Source: Phlegmacium glaucopus | Taxonomy: Eukaryota > Basidiomycota > Agaricomycetes > Agaricales > Cortinariaceae | NCBI GenBank assembly: GCA_015039465.1 | Contig: MU130158.1 | Span: 1-33,574 of the forward strand | DNA: 33,574 nt | Direction: 5' to 3' | Shown: piece after piece, positions 21,402 through 31,191 of the stretch | Layout of the letters: every line of letters begins with the position of its first letter | Numbering within the stretch: position 1 is the first letter of the stretch | Notes under the pieces: model-generated | The model's input: only the letters and a program-made list of their open reading frames with translations | What the model was told of the DNA's origin: nothing | Databases searched by the model: none | Made by a program: the position numbers and the translations under genes

Positions 21402-21520
21402 CAGTAAGATATCTATCTAATCATGTTCGATCGATTACGATAATTTCAAACTCCGCTGGCTGGAATTTCGGCAAAACTTACAAATGTCATGTGAAAGATC
21501 CTTCACATGCGTTGGCACAG

Positions 21521-21547
21521 GTTCGCACACCGCATCCGAACAAGCTC
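21521..21547 (-). repeat. Harbinger right terminal inverted repeat
   Basis: GCATCCGAACAAGCTC at the right edge is the reverse complement of the left end; TAA follows as the target duplication. Confidence 0.92.
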
Positions 21548-23892
21548 TAAAGCTGGTTTCCGCCGTTTTGAGGCTATTTTTGTGGGGTATGAAGAACATC
21601 GCTTAGGGTGGCGTGTTCATGATTTATCTGGCAAATACCATTTTTCGCGCGATGTTATTTTCAATGAGGATATGACTGGTCGTTTGGGCATCTCTCGTTC
21701 CCTTCCTGACTCTTCCTCTCCTGCTCCCAATGTCTCTGACCCTTCTCCTCGTCCTGTTCGGATCCGTACTCGTACCGCTGCCGGCCATTTCTATGATGAC
21801 ATTCTGGACTTGAAGGAGTCTCGGCGTCTTGAGCGCAACCGCAGGAGGGATGCTCGGGGGTCTGCTGGGGGTGATGCTGTTGTTGGGGATGTGATTGTGG
21901 CTGGGGGTGTGGATGTTGTTGCCGGATGTGAGGTTGGTGTTGCTGGGGGTGACGCTGTTGTCTCTGGGGGTGCAGTCGCTGTGGTTGGAGGTCTTTCCGC
22001 TGCTGGTGGGGGTGCTACCGCTGCTTTTCTTGTTGCAGAGGATCTTTCACCTTCTTCTGATACCGTCTCGGCTATGTTTTCCCTTCACGCCACATCTCTT
22101 TTTCCTGAGTCTGTTGCTGTTGATACAGACTCCTTGGCGTTTCTGCTTCCTGGCCTTTTCCCCATGTCTTATCTCTCTGCTCCTTCTCCTTCGTCTTCTA
22201 AGGTTTTTGATCTTACAAAGATTCCCTCTTCTTATTGGGACGCAATTGCTCGTCCTGATGCTTCTGTTTGGAGGGCTGCTATGGCTCGCGAGGAGCAGAG
22301 TCTGCGGGAGATGGGCGCTTTTGAAGAGGTTGCCTTACCTCTTGGTCATACTACCGTCGGCCTTATCTGGGTTTTTGACTATAAAACCGATGCTGATGGT
22401 GCTATTATCCGTGGCAAGGAGAAGGCACGTGTGGTGGCTCAGGGTTTCAGCCAACGTGCTGGTCAGTTTGATGAGACCTATGCTCCTGTGGCGAAGCTGG
22501 CTAGTGTTCGTGTTCTCCTCGCTTGGGCTACTAGTCAAGATCTGGATGTCTATCAATTTGATTGTAAGACTGCTTTTCTCCATGCAAAGATTCGCCATCC
22601 TATCTTCGCTCGTCCTTATCCTGGATATGTTCGCTCTCGCCCGAATACGGTCCTGCGTATTCTTGTTGCCTTATATGGTCTTCGTCAATCCGCTTATGAA
22701 TTCTATATGCTCTTTCTTTCTCTTTTACTCGATCTTGGGATGATTCGCTGCGAAGTGGACCATGGCGTCTTTTTTGGCCGCTGGACATCTCCTCCGGATT
22801 CCACTGTCATCATGCCGTCTGATGGTTCGCCTTTGGTTCTCTACGTTCCTCTTCATGTGGATGACGGTCTCGCTCTCACAAATTCGCCTTCTCTCTACCA
22901 ATGGTTTATTTCAACCCTGCGACACCGTCTACTCATTGTGGATATGGGTCCATGTGAAAAACTCCTGAATATTCTCATTATCAGTGACCGTCCCACTCGT
23001 CGCGCCTGGCTGTCATCTCATGTTTACATAGCAGAACTTCTCACTGAGTGGAATCTGACTCAATGTAAAACGGCGACTACCCCTTTTCCTTCTAAATATC
23101 TCGAGCTACCCCCTGCCCCATCCAACGCCGCGCCGGATGTTCCTGATGGCGACCTTCTCCGCAAGTACCAACGATTGGTTGGTTGCCTCCTGTATCTGGC
23201 CGTCACTACCCGTCCCGATATTTCCTATTACGCGATGTGGCTTGGGCAATTTAATGCGAAACCATCCCGTTCTCACTTCCTTCTCGCCAAACATGTTCTT
23301 CGTTATCTAGCTGGTACTCGGACCTTGGCTCTCCAGCTAGGCGCGCCCTCGACAACAGTTCCTTCCTCCCTTTCTGGCTACATGCAGAATGTTGGTTGCT
23401 CGGACGCGGACTGGGCTTCCGACTCCAAGGATAGGAAGAGTATTTCCGGATACTCTTTCTATTTCGAGGGGTCTTTAATTTCTTGGTCTGCCGTTAAGCA
23501 GAAGTCTATTGCCCTCTCCTCGACAGAGGCCGAATATTACGCAATGACACATGCTTTTAAGGAGGGCCTTTGGTTGCGTGCTTTTCTTTCCTTTTTGTTG
23601 TTTCCTATTCCCCGTCCTTTTCCTATTCTTTCTGATAACCAAGCCGCTTGTTCTCTTTCTCACTCTATGGCGATTTCGGCTCGCTCGAAACATATTGATA
23701 TTCGTCATCACTTTATTCATACTCATGTACACGATGGGGATTTTTCTACCACTTGGATCCCTACGGAAGACATGCCAGCGGATATTTTCACCAAATCTCT
23801 CCCATCTGTCACATTTATTCGTCATCGCGCTGTCCTTGGTCTTTCCGTTCCCCCTTTACTTTTCTAATTCGCTCTTCTTCACTTCTTTCCGT

Positions 23893-23905
23893 CCTGATGG
23901 GGGTG
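23893..23905 (+). promoter_or_regulatory. Polypurine-type tract before the 3' LTR
   Basis: cctgatgggggtg abuts the TG start of the 3' LTR. A short G-rich run at this place primes plus-strand synthesis in LTR retrotransposons; assigned by position. Confidence 0.5.
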
Positions 23906-24190
23906 TGTTGGACTTACCAGTCTGTGGTCAGGACGTCTATCACGCTTCGATATCACGTGCCTGCAACGCTCCCTTATATACCGCGTTTTGGCTTTGTTTA
24001 CAGTTTTCCTCAGTTGTCATTTACTTTATTTCCCAACACTGAGGATGTGAGTTCATTAGACGTTATCTTCATATCTTTATGTAGCTAACTCTGACTCTAG
24101 CACGCCCTGTCGTGTCTAGGTGAATATATTAGTTGTCATTTACTTTATTTCCCGACACTGAGGATCACGCCCTGTCGTGTCTAGATTACA
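23906..24190 (+). repeat. 3' LTR of the Copia element, 285 bp
   Basis: Starts TGTTGGACTT, ends GATTACA, followed by ACTTT. It lacks the HAM1-derived block of the 5' LTR and in its place has 23 bp (tatgtagctaactctgactc plus tag). I take it as closer to the original LTR. The last 90 bp are identical to the 5' LTR. Confidence 0.93.
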
Positions 24191-26334
24191 ACTTTCACAT
24201 GAACATCCTGTACCCTGAAGACAGGAGTGATGATGTTTTGAAGATACAAGATGGATCACAGCCTTTGACAATAAATTTGAGAATGTTGAAAAGAATCATG
24301 ACAAGAGTCGAGTCGACTTACACTTAATCCTTCGCCTCCAAGGACGTCTGCGAGACCCGAATCGCTCATCTTTGGAATACCCGTCTTCTTACGATAGTAA
24401 AACGCAACATCTCTCATATCCGCTTGCATTTGATGGAGGCGAAGGGTCATATGGTGATTATGATCGTCGGTAATGGCGTCGTACGGAGAAAATTTGATGA
24501 AGTTATGGGCCTCCATCTCGATGATGTTAGGGAATAGGTTTCGACCTTGCAGCGTCAAGTTCTCAACGAGGAGATCAAGCGAGTCGTCTGTGTATTCTAT
24601 ACGTGGGATTGGAAGGTATCGGACCTTGATAAAATATGGATGGGATCGTCGAGGCATTAAGAATAAAAGCAACATACCTGTTCAATCAGTTGTGGAAGGA
24701 TAACTTTACGAATATCGTTCCATAAGTGGGGCTTGAATTTAAAACTTCCCTCGCTATCAAATAAGAGATCTTTAGTCAAATGAGTCCAATCTTCACCGAA
24801 TTGATGGTTGAGCTAAGCAAAAAAGGTAGTAAATTATAAGACGGGGAGCCTCGGATATAATGTTGTACCGGATCTTCACCCATAGCCTTAAACCAGCTAC
24901 CAACACTGTTAAATAAGTTGTCGAAATGGCTGCGGTACTTGTCGTCATAGAAATGTTTGCCTGTTTCATGCAGACGATTTCCTTGGCCATTGCATGCAGG
25001 CTCTAGTACGTACCCAGGTTCGAGGAGAACCTGTTTCAAGCAACAAATAAGCGCATATATGCAGTAACAAAAAGGCATAGATACCTTGCAGATATAGACA
25101 TCGACGGATTCAAACCATTCTCTCAAACCCTTGTCACGACGAGTGTCATCAATGAGCACGTTGATGGCGTCTACGATAATGTCCAACGATTTGTAATTTG
25201 CGAAACGTTCGAGGAGAGTTCGGAGTTCATTTATTGCAACCTTGAAGCTTGATTCCTAGAATTAGGCAGCATAAAAACAACAGCGACGATGGAGAGGAGA
25301 AATATCGTTCCATCGGTGGGGCTTGAGCATTTGACCCCCGGTTTTAGATAAGACCATCAACTAGTTTCTTCAGCGTATTGATGGTTGAGGTAAGCAGAAT
25401 GGGTTGTTTGTAATACGTGGCGCTTTTGGCATTTAATGTTGACCGGATTATGCCAACGTTAATCATTGTTAAATAATTTGTCGAAATGGCTGCGGTTCTT
25501 GTCGTCATAGAATTGTTTGCCTGTTTGCTGGGACATATTCCTTGGCTATGCATGTGGGCTCTCGTACTTTGCGTTGTTCGAGGAGATGCGATCCGATATA
25601 CCTCCCTAAGAGCGTTGAGTAGATGAAAAGTATATAATACCAACCAAAGAACAAACATACCCGAACGTTATGCTGCAAAGGCCAACATAAATAAATGCGC
25701 ATTACTGGATAGATATAGGACTTACACCTATCTGCCTCATCTTCTCCCTCATTCCTATCTTCTTCTCTTCGGCCTCCTGTGGTGAATCGGTATCTGCATA
25801 ATCCTTCACTTTGTGGTCCGCCTCAGCACCAATCTGGCCTGCTGGATCCTTCAACTCGCTATACTGCTCCTGAGCTTGCTGCGATGCCTCTCCAACACCT
25901 TCCTTCGTCCCATCGGCATCTACAATTCGTGCTTCATTTTCTTTTGGATGCCCCTGCAAGGTCTTGCTCGTGCTAGGTACAGATAACTCCGATACGGGCA
26001 TTTCTCCTGGAGCAGCGGGACGACCGCCTGCAGTGATGAACTCGTCGTCGGGGGCAGACTGATCGACATTGCGAAGTTGTTCGTCAGTTGGGGCAATCCT
26101 CCGAGCGAGATGAGCAGCTCCTTTGGATAGGAGGTCGGCTCCAATGACTGAGAAATCGAAGAATAGTCCCCGGACTTCCGAGTTGGTAAGGATGATAGAA
26201 AGGAGGGTACGAAGGTACTGGAGGGCTACCAAGAATGATCAATAAACGTGATAGAAAAGAGGATTGTGGGATATTACCTTTCTCACTGTCTGATTTGAAG
26301 CTCTCGGCGGGAACTCTCGTTCAAGCCATTATGT
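24191..26334 (-). repeat. Left arm of a large inverted duplication (with 13988-14258)
   Basis: Together with 13988-14258 (separated by the Copia element) this arm is about 2.41 kb. It matches 28494-30898 in inverted orientation at high identity, including introns. Homology starts at acataatggc (26334 / 28494) and ends at cctaactattt (13988 / 30898). About 2.16 kb of unrelated sequence lies between the arms. I see no terminal repeats or target duplication at the arm ends. Confidence 0.88.
25300..25600 (-). repeat. Mosaic exon: HAM1 exon overwritten in patches by another exon of the same gene
   Basis: 59 bp at 25468-25526 match 24908-24966 with three mismatches. Shorter patches at about 25304-25326 and 25380-25400 match 24712-24734 and about 24801-24822 in the same order and orientation. 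The bases between these patches follow the sequence expected from copy B (29240-29560). The result is a base-level weave of two sequences about 570-590 bp apart, and the expected HAM1 coding sequence is destroyed here. Confidence 0.75.
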
Positions 26335-26911
26335 TTCAACTTTTGGGAGTCAACCTCGCGAGTATGCCAGATGAAATTTTGAAGAAGTTGGTCGGCGTTC
26401 TTCTCTTGGACCATTGTGCGTGCTGTTCCGATGATATCCTGGACCAGCTTCCTTCCTTCTGGAGATAGCTTATGGACGTCGACTGGACAGTGGTCAAGGA
26501 TATACTGAAGTGCCTTATCGATTTGGGTATTAGTAGGTAGATGACCATTCCTGAAAGCTTCGACTATGCCATATAAAACGAGCTGATACACAATAACGAG
26601 CGTTCAAAAATGCACTAGACTGTGTTCTAACCGCAGAAAAATACCTTTCTGTCGACATCTTGACTGACTGCGGCCGGAGGTTTGCGCTGGATGGACGCTA
26701 ATATCCTTTTGAGCGGCGGGTAGAGACATGGTATTGGGAAGAATTAGAGAGCAGCATTGGAGTCTTGCGTACAAATTATTATTTTTGTTTTGAAACAGGT
26801 TGTCCCGGCAAACACGGTTAACATTGCTGGGTTTGAAATATGTCCTCGCAGATGACTGACGACTGAGGCGTGTACATACTACTTGAGCGTCTGTTGCTTT
26901 TGTTCAAAAAG

Positions 26912-28036
26912 ATGATGTTCCCAATATCCTTAGGCTCATTACGATCCTTTCTCCGTCCTCTTCTACGTATCCTTCGCATGTCAGCTTCACTTGAATATAC
27001 TGCTGAGTTCCCCAGCAATTTCGGTGCCGAGGACTGGGAGCGCACTTTAATCGATTTCTACTGCTCTAACCATGCCAAAAGGGACCGCATGAAATCTGTC
27101 AATATCACCAAGCTTCGCCGTTATAAATCAAGCAAAGGCTTAGAACACGAATACCTCGGTCCTCGTCGCTGAGATCAAGGGTCCAGATTTAAGCGAGTCA
27201 CACTACCTGCAAATTGAACGTTCTGCCAGGGATCCTGATCCAAAGAAACCTAACAGCAATAGAGGGTCTCTTCGCTCCATTACCACGTTAACATCCCAAT
27301 CTTCATTGGCGCTATCCAAAAGTCTCCCCGCAGATGATCATGTTAAGACGATAGAAACATGGCCGAGTGATAAATGTATTTACGGGCTACACTGCTCCGA
27401 CGCATCAGCAACCCTCCTGGACCTAGCCATCGTTGCAAAAGTGGTCCACGACAACAGCAGCCAGTACCGTCTGTTCAAACGCCAATGTTTCTGGTATTCC
27501 GACGTGATCATTACCGTCCTGGAGAGAAGTTTCCCTGAAATGAAGGTCCAGAATCGCTCTCAATCTGTTGCCAACGATCATTCAGAGAGTGCGGAGATTG
27601 CAATGTATGATGAATTGAGAGGTACATTCAAGAGTATCCCAATATATACTCCGCGAAACGAAATTATCAACAAGATCCAGGAAACCTTTGAAAAACGCAA
27701 ACCTGAAGTTTATTCCTTGGTACGCCTTTTGAATGATGATATACTCTTGCTGACTTACATTTACTATAGATATCAGAAGCTGCTCAGGCTGCTCAGGCTG
27801 TTAAGCAGTCAGCCAAAAGGACAGAGGAAGCCGAGCGGTCAGTGTTGGAAGAGCGGAAAGGGAGAGAGGAAGCAGAGCGGTCAGCGTTGGAAGAGCGGAA
27901 AGGGAGAGAGGAAGCAGAGTGGTCAGCGTTGGAAGAGCGGAAAGGGAGAGAGGAAGCAGAGCGGTCAGCGTTGGAACTAGAGGAAAAGAACGCCGCCCTC
28001 ATGCGACGTATTCAAGCATTGGAAGCGAAAGGTTGA
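26912..28036 (+). pseudogene. Coiled-coil-tailed hypothetical protein, one frameshift
   Basis: Lineage-specific mushroom family, function unknown. Exon 1 encodes EYTAEFPSNFGAEDWERTLI, DFYCSNHAKRDR, SSKGLEHEYL; a one-base surplus near 27160 (ctcggtcctcgtc) shifts the frame, which continues as VAEIKGPDLSESHYLQIERS, then KTIETWPS, LDLAIVAKVVHDNSSQYRLF and KRQCFWYSDVIITVLE. A 50-bp intron (27720-27769) leads to the tail AAQAVKQSAKRTEEAERS, three 42-nt repeats (LEERKGREEAERSA) and NAALMRRIQALEAKG, TGA at 28034-28036. The gene lies between the two arms of the HAM1 inverted duplication and is a paralogue of the fragment at 1-188. A sequencing indel could also explain the frameshift, so it may be a working gene. 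Confidence 0.6.
27833..27977 (+). repeat. 42-nt tandem repeat in the coiled-coil tail
   Basis: Units start at 27833, 27875 and 27917, with a partial fourth at 27959, each beginning gag(c/t)ggtcag. 42 nt equals two heptads, so copy number changes keep the coiled-coil register. Confidence 0.9.
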
Positions 28037-28493
28037 GGACTAAACATCATAGGAGGTTGGCTTTCTATTTCAACTAATCCGACACCCCAGCAACTCGGAA
28101 ACCAGACAAACTCAAAGCTCGATGTTTTTATATTACTATACAATTGAAGTGAGGAGATTGAGGCATGGATAATCAGACACCATTTGTTTCTCAACGACTG
28201 AACAACTATGTTTTTTCTTAATGCACATTTACCATTTACCGAAATAATAAATGACATGAGATCAAAGAGAAATGGGGGGCTACCGATAGAAAACAACAAA
28301 GATAGAGTAAACAAAAAAAAAACCAAAAAGAATGAACAAAGTATATTCCAGTCTCGGATTCCAACACGAAGCGAGCTAAAAGAGTTTGGGATATCATATC
28401 GATCAAGAGAAATTTTTGATCCGCTATTATTGCATAGTATATTTATATTCTATTCTTTTATTTACAATAGACTCCGAGAACAGGAATACTTCC
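28037..28493. other. No gene recognised; spacer before the right inverted arm
   Basis: AT-rich 3' flank of the coiled-coil gene. A 99-codon frame at 28208-28507 is Lys/Asn-rich with no motif and crosses the arm boundary, so I do not call it. Confidence 0.4.
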
Positions 28494-30898
28494 ACATAAT
28501 GGCTTGAACGAGAGTTCCCGCCGAGAGCTTCAAATCAGACAGTGAGAAAGGTAATATCCCACAATCCTCTTTTCTATCACGTTTATTGATCATTCTTGGT
28601 AGCCCTCCAGCACCTTCGTACCCTCCTTTCTATCATCCTTACCAAATCGGAAGTCCGGGGACTACTCTTCGATTTCTCAGTCATTGGAGCCGACCTCCTA
28701 TCCAAAGGAGCTGCTCATCTCTCTCGGAGGATTGCCCCAACTGACGAACAACTTCGCAATGTCGATCAGTCTGCCCCCGACGACGAGTTCATCACTGCAG
28801 GCGGTCGTCCCACTGCTCCAGGAGAAACGCCCGTACCGGAGTTATCTGTACCTAGCACGAGCAAGACCTTGCAGGGGCATCCAAAAGAAAATGAAGCACG
28901 AATTGTAGATGCCGATGGGACGAAGGAAGGTGTTGGAGAGGCATCGCAGCAAGCTCAGGAGCAGTATAGCGAGTTGAAGGATCCAGCAGGCCAGATTGGT
29001 GCTGAGGCGGACCACAAAGTGAAGGATTATGCAGATACCGATTCACCACAGGAGGCCGAAGAGAAGAAGATAGGAATGAGGGAGAAGATGAGGCAGATAG
29101 GTGTAAGTCCTATATCTATCCAGTAATGCGCATTTATTTATGTTGGCCTTTGCAGCATAACGTTCGGGTATGTTTGTTCTTTGGTTGGTATTATATACTT
29201 TTCATCTACTCAACGGTCTTAGGGAGGAATATCGGATCGCATCCCTCAACAACGCAAAGATGAGGCGCACATGCTAGCCGAGGAATATTTCCCAGCAGAG
29301 CGGCGAGATCAATTCATTTTCCGAGGCAAGAAGGTGAGAGCGGTTTACTTGTTATATTATTTCACAATGATTAGCGTTGTCATCTCCAGGTTATTATTGA
29401 ATGCCAAAAGCGCGACGATTACCAAGAAGCCATTCTGCTGGTTCCTCAATCACTTCAAGCAGTACGCTGAAGAAACTAGTTGTGGTGTTACTAAAACCGG
29501 TGGTCAATATGCTCAAGGGGTCTCCGAGGTACATGTATTTCTCCTCTCCATCGTCGCTGTTGTTTTTATGCTGCCTAATTCTAGGAATCAAGCTTCAAGG
29601 TTGCAATAAATGAACTCCAAACTCTCCTCGAACGTTTCGCAAATTACAAATCGTTGGACATTATCGTAGACGCCATCAACGCGCACATTGATGACACTCG
29701 TCGTGACAAGGGTTTGAGAGAATGGTTTGAATCCGTCGATGTCTATATCTGCAAGGTATCTATGCCTTTTTGTTACTGCATATATGCGCTTATTTGTTGC
29801 TTGAAACAGGTTCTCCTCGAACCTGGGTACGTACTAGAGCCTGCATGCAATGACCAAGGAAATCGTCTGCATGAAACAGGCAAACATTTCTGTGACGACA
29901 AGTACTGCAGCCATTCCGACAACGTATTTAACAGTGTTGGTAGCTGGTTTAAGGCTATGGGTACAACATTATACCCGAGGCTCTCCGTCTTATAATTTAC
30001 TACCTTTTTTGCTTAGCTCAACCATCAATTCGGTGAAGATTGGGCTCATTTGACTAAAGATCTCTTATTCGATAACGAGGTAAGTTTGAAATTCAAGCCC
30101 CACTTATGGAACGATATTCGTAAAGTTATCCTTCCACAACTGATTGAACAGGTATGTTGCTTTTATTCTCAATGCCTCGACGATCCCATCCATATTTTAT
30201 CAAGGTCCGATACCTTCCAATCCCATGTACAGAATACACAGACGACTCGCTTTATCTCCTCGTTGAGAACTTGACGCTGCAAGGTCGAAACCTATTCCCT
30301 AACATCATCGAGATGGAGGCCCATAACTTAATCAAATTTTCTCCATACGACGCCATTACCGACGATCATAATCACCATATGACCCTTCGCCTCCATCAAA
30401 TGCAAGCAGATATGAGAGATTGCGTTTTACTATCGTAAGAAGACGGGTATTCCAAAGATGAGCGATTCAGGTCTCGCAGACGACCTTGGAGGCGAAGAAA
30501 TGTAAGTCGACTCGACTCTTGTCATGATTCTTTTCAACATTCTCAAATTTATTGTCAAAGGCTGTGATCCATCTCGTATCTTCAAAACATCATCACTCCT
30601 GTCTTCAGGGTACAGGATGTTCATGTGAAAGTCAATACGCTTAAATTTGCCATTCGTGATTCGAAGCATGATTTCTTGTACAAGACCCTCCGACCACTCG
30701 CCACTGGCCTTATCAAGAGACAGATCCAAAAGGCTATTAAAGACGCACTGATCACTGGGTTTGAGTATATTGATGGGCAGCTCGTCGCTGTGCGTGATCG
30801 TATGGAGTGCCCAGGTTACAGAGGGTACTAGCCGTACGGATGTGCTCAAGGACGTCAGTCTCTTTCCTTTTTTTAATCATTGATATACCTAACTATTT
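28494..30898 (+). pseudogene. HAM1-like protein copy B, 5'-truncated inverted duplicate
   Basis: Begins inside the exon that encodes ESFKSDSEKALQ and lacks the upstream exons present in copy A. It reads FDFSVIGADLLSKGAAHLSR, GMREKMRQIG, AEEYFPAERRDQFIFRGKK, CWFLNHFKQYAEETSCGV, YICKVLLEPGYVLEPACND, EYTDDSLYLLVENLTLQGRN, VNTLKFAIRDSKHDFLYKTL and ends in the intron after VLKD, without the last exon. Private lesions: a 2-nt deletion between 30420 and 30421 (DMRD then a wrong frame), a 9-nt deletion near 29961 removing the EDP codons at the exon end, and a frame change near 29430. It shares with copy A the frameshift after RDRM. It keeps the AEEYFPAERRDQ exon that copy A has lost. Confidence 0.8.
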
Positions 30899-30902
30899 CT
30901 AG

Positions 30903-31134
30903 GTGTCCTTGAGGCGTCCTCAGTCAAGGATCAAAATTTATTCATTTTCATACCACTAGAGAGGATGAGGGACCCCCGAATTGCCCCCGAAGGGACGCAC
31001 TCGGAGGTAGAGAAGCCTGTCGAAGGTCGTCCAATGGCCAATGCATTCGGTAGTGTTTTGATTGGTGATTCCTGGCACGGGATATTGGAGATGTCTAGCA
31101 AGAAGATTGATCGAGAGTTGCTGTTTATGTAATG
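30903..31134 (+). CDS. Unknown open frame directly beyond the right arm (possible exon)
   Basis: The frame begins right at the end of the inverted arm, after a possible acceptor (tctag), and runs to TAA. It contains DQNLFIFIPLERMRDPRIAP, VEGRPMANAFGSVLIGDSWH and SKKIDRELLFM. The composition looks like real protein, and a 3' exon of another gene is possible, now joined to the HAM1 copy. I do not recognise it. Confidence 0.3.
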
Positions 31135-31191
31135 CAGCATCCTCTCTTTCTGACGCTCATCACCCTCTATTGCTTATCACAACTCACCATT

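Larger units (their letters stand above)
18414..21547. mobile_element. PIF/Harbinger DNA transposon, 3134 bp, inside Copia pol
   Basis: Termini are inverted repeats starting GAGCTTGTTCGGATGC (left 18414-18440; right 21521-21547), with imperfect pairing continuing to about 45 bp. The 3-bp duplication TAA (18411-18413 and 21548-21550) is the typical TWA target of this superfamily. It carries the two hallmark genes, a Myb/SANT-like protein (plus, 18613-19892) and a DDE_4-type nuclease (minus, 20013-21401), arranged convergently. Both reading frames are intact after splicing. Deleting the element with one TAA rejoins LRT and KAGFRRF of the Copia polyprotein in frame. Confidence 0.95.
14793..23867 (+). 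pseudogene. Copia gag-pol polyprotein, interrupted by a MITE and a Harbinger element
   Basis: The start is the ATG at 14793. The frame is cut by the MITE (stop TAG at 15246, the first base triplet of its terminal repeat), resumes after 15849, is cut again by the Harbinger element (stop at 18436-18438), resumes after 21547 and ends at TAA 23865-23867. The phases match exactly after subtracting 604 and 3137 nt, giving about 1777 codons. Visible motifs: zinc knuckle CSNCGRPGHVSGTC (16815), protease DSG (17215), integrase HHCC region (LWHRRFGHLG ... CIACIIGK), Asp-Asp-Glu residues in HMDLCGPYP, VILDDFS and GKIERYVR; reverse transcriptase YAPVAKLASVRVLLA, FDCKTAFLHA, LYGLRQS and the HVDDG active site; RNase H SDADWASD, SSTEAEYYA. 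I see no other stop or frameshift. It cannot be expressed whole in its present state. Confidence 0.93.
14259..24190 (+). mobile_element. Ty1/Copia LTR retrotransposon, 9932 bp including two nested insertions
   Basis: The element begins TGTTGGACTT and ends GATTACA, with a 5-bp target duplication on either side. It carries LTRs at 14259-14628 and 23906-24190, a gag-pol reading frame from 14793 to 23867, and domains in Copia order (protease, integrase, reverse transcriptase, RNase H). A polypurine-type tract (gatgggggtg) lies directly before the 3' LTR. Without the MITE (596 + 8 bp) and the Harbinger element (3134 + 3 bp) it would be about 6.2 kb. Outside one replaced block the LTRs differ at a single position, so the insertion is young. 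It sits in an exon of the HAM1-like gene, transcribed opposite to it. Confidence 0.95.
24191..26729 (-). pseudogene. HAM1-like protein copy A, 5' part (above the Copia insertion)
   Basis: Read on the minus strand from about 26729: SIQRKPPAAVSQDVDRK, intron, LVLYGIVEAFRNGHLP, MVQEKNADQLLQNFIWHTRE, intron, ALQYLRTLLSIILTNSEVRG, LFFDFSVIGADLLSKGAAHL, KMRQIG; further on YICKVLLEPGYVLEPACNGQ, FDNLFNSVGSWFKAMGEDP, DLLFDSEGSLKFKPHLWNDI, IPRIEYTDDSLDLLVENLTL, QGRNLFPNIIEMEAHNFIKF and DVAFYYRKKTGIPKMSDSGL. This is the full HAM1-like order. Lesions: the nearest ATG (26729) is out of frame with the first recognisable block; a frame change near 26310; the exon at about 25300-25600 is a mosaic that encodes no HAM1 sequence (expected EEYFPAERRDQFIFRGKK); and the 9.9-kb insertion at 24195/14254. 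Not functional. Confidence 0.8.

Noticed and set aside
26727..26729. ATG on the minus strand as start of HAM1-like copy A
   Set aside because: It is out of frame with the first recognisable HAM1 block (SIQRKPPAAVSQDVDRK); the true start is unresolved.
27833..27977. Regular 42-nt repeats considered as a CRISPR-like array
   Set aside because: No spacers; units are contiguous and encode coiled-coil heptads in a eukaryotic gene.
28208..28507. 99-codon plus-strand open frame
   Set aside because: Low-complexity Lys/Asn-rich, no motif, and crosses the inverted-arm boundary.
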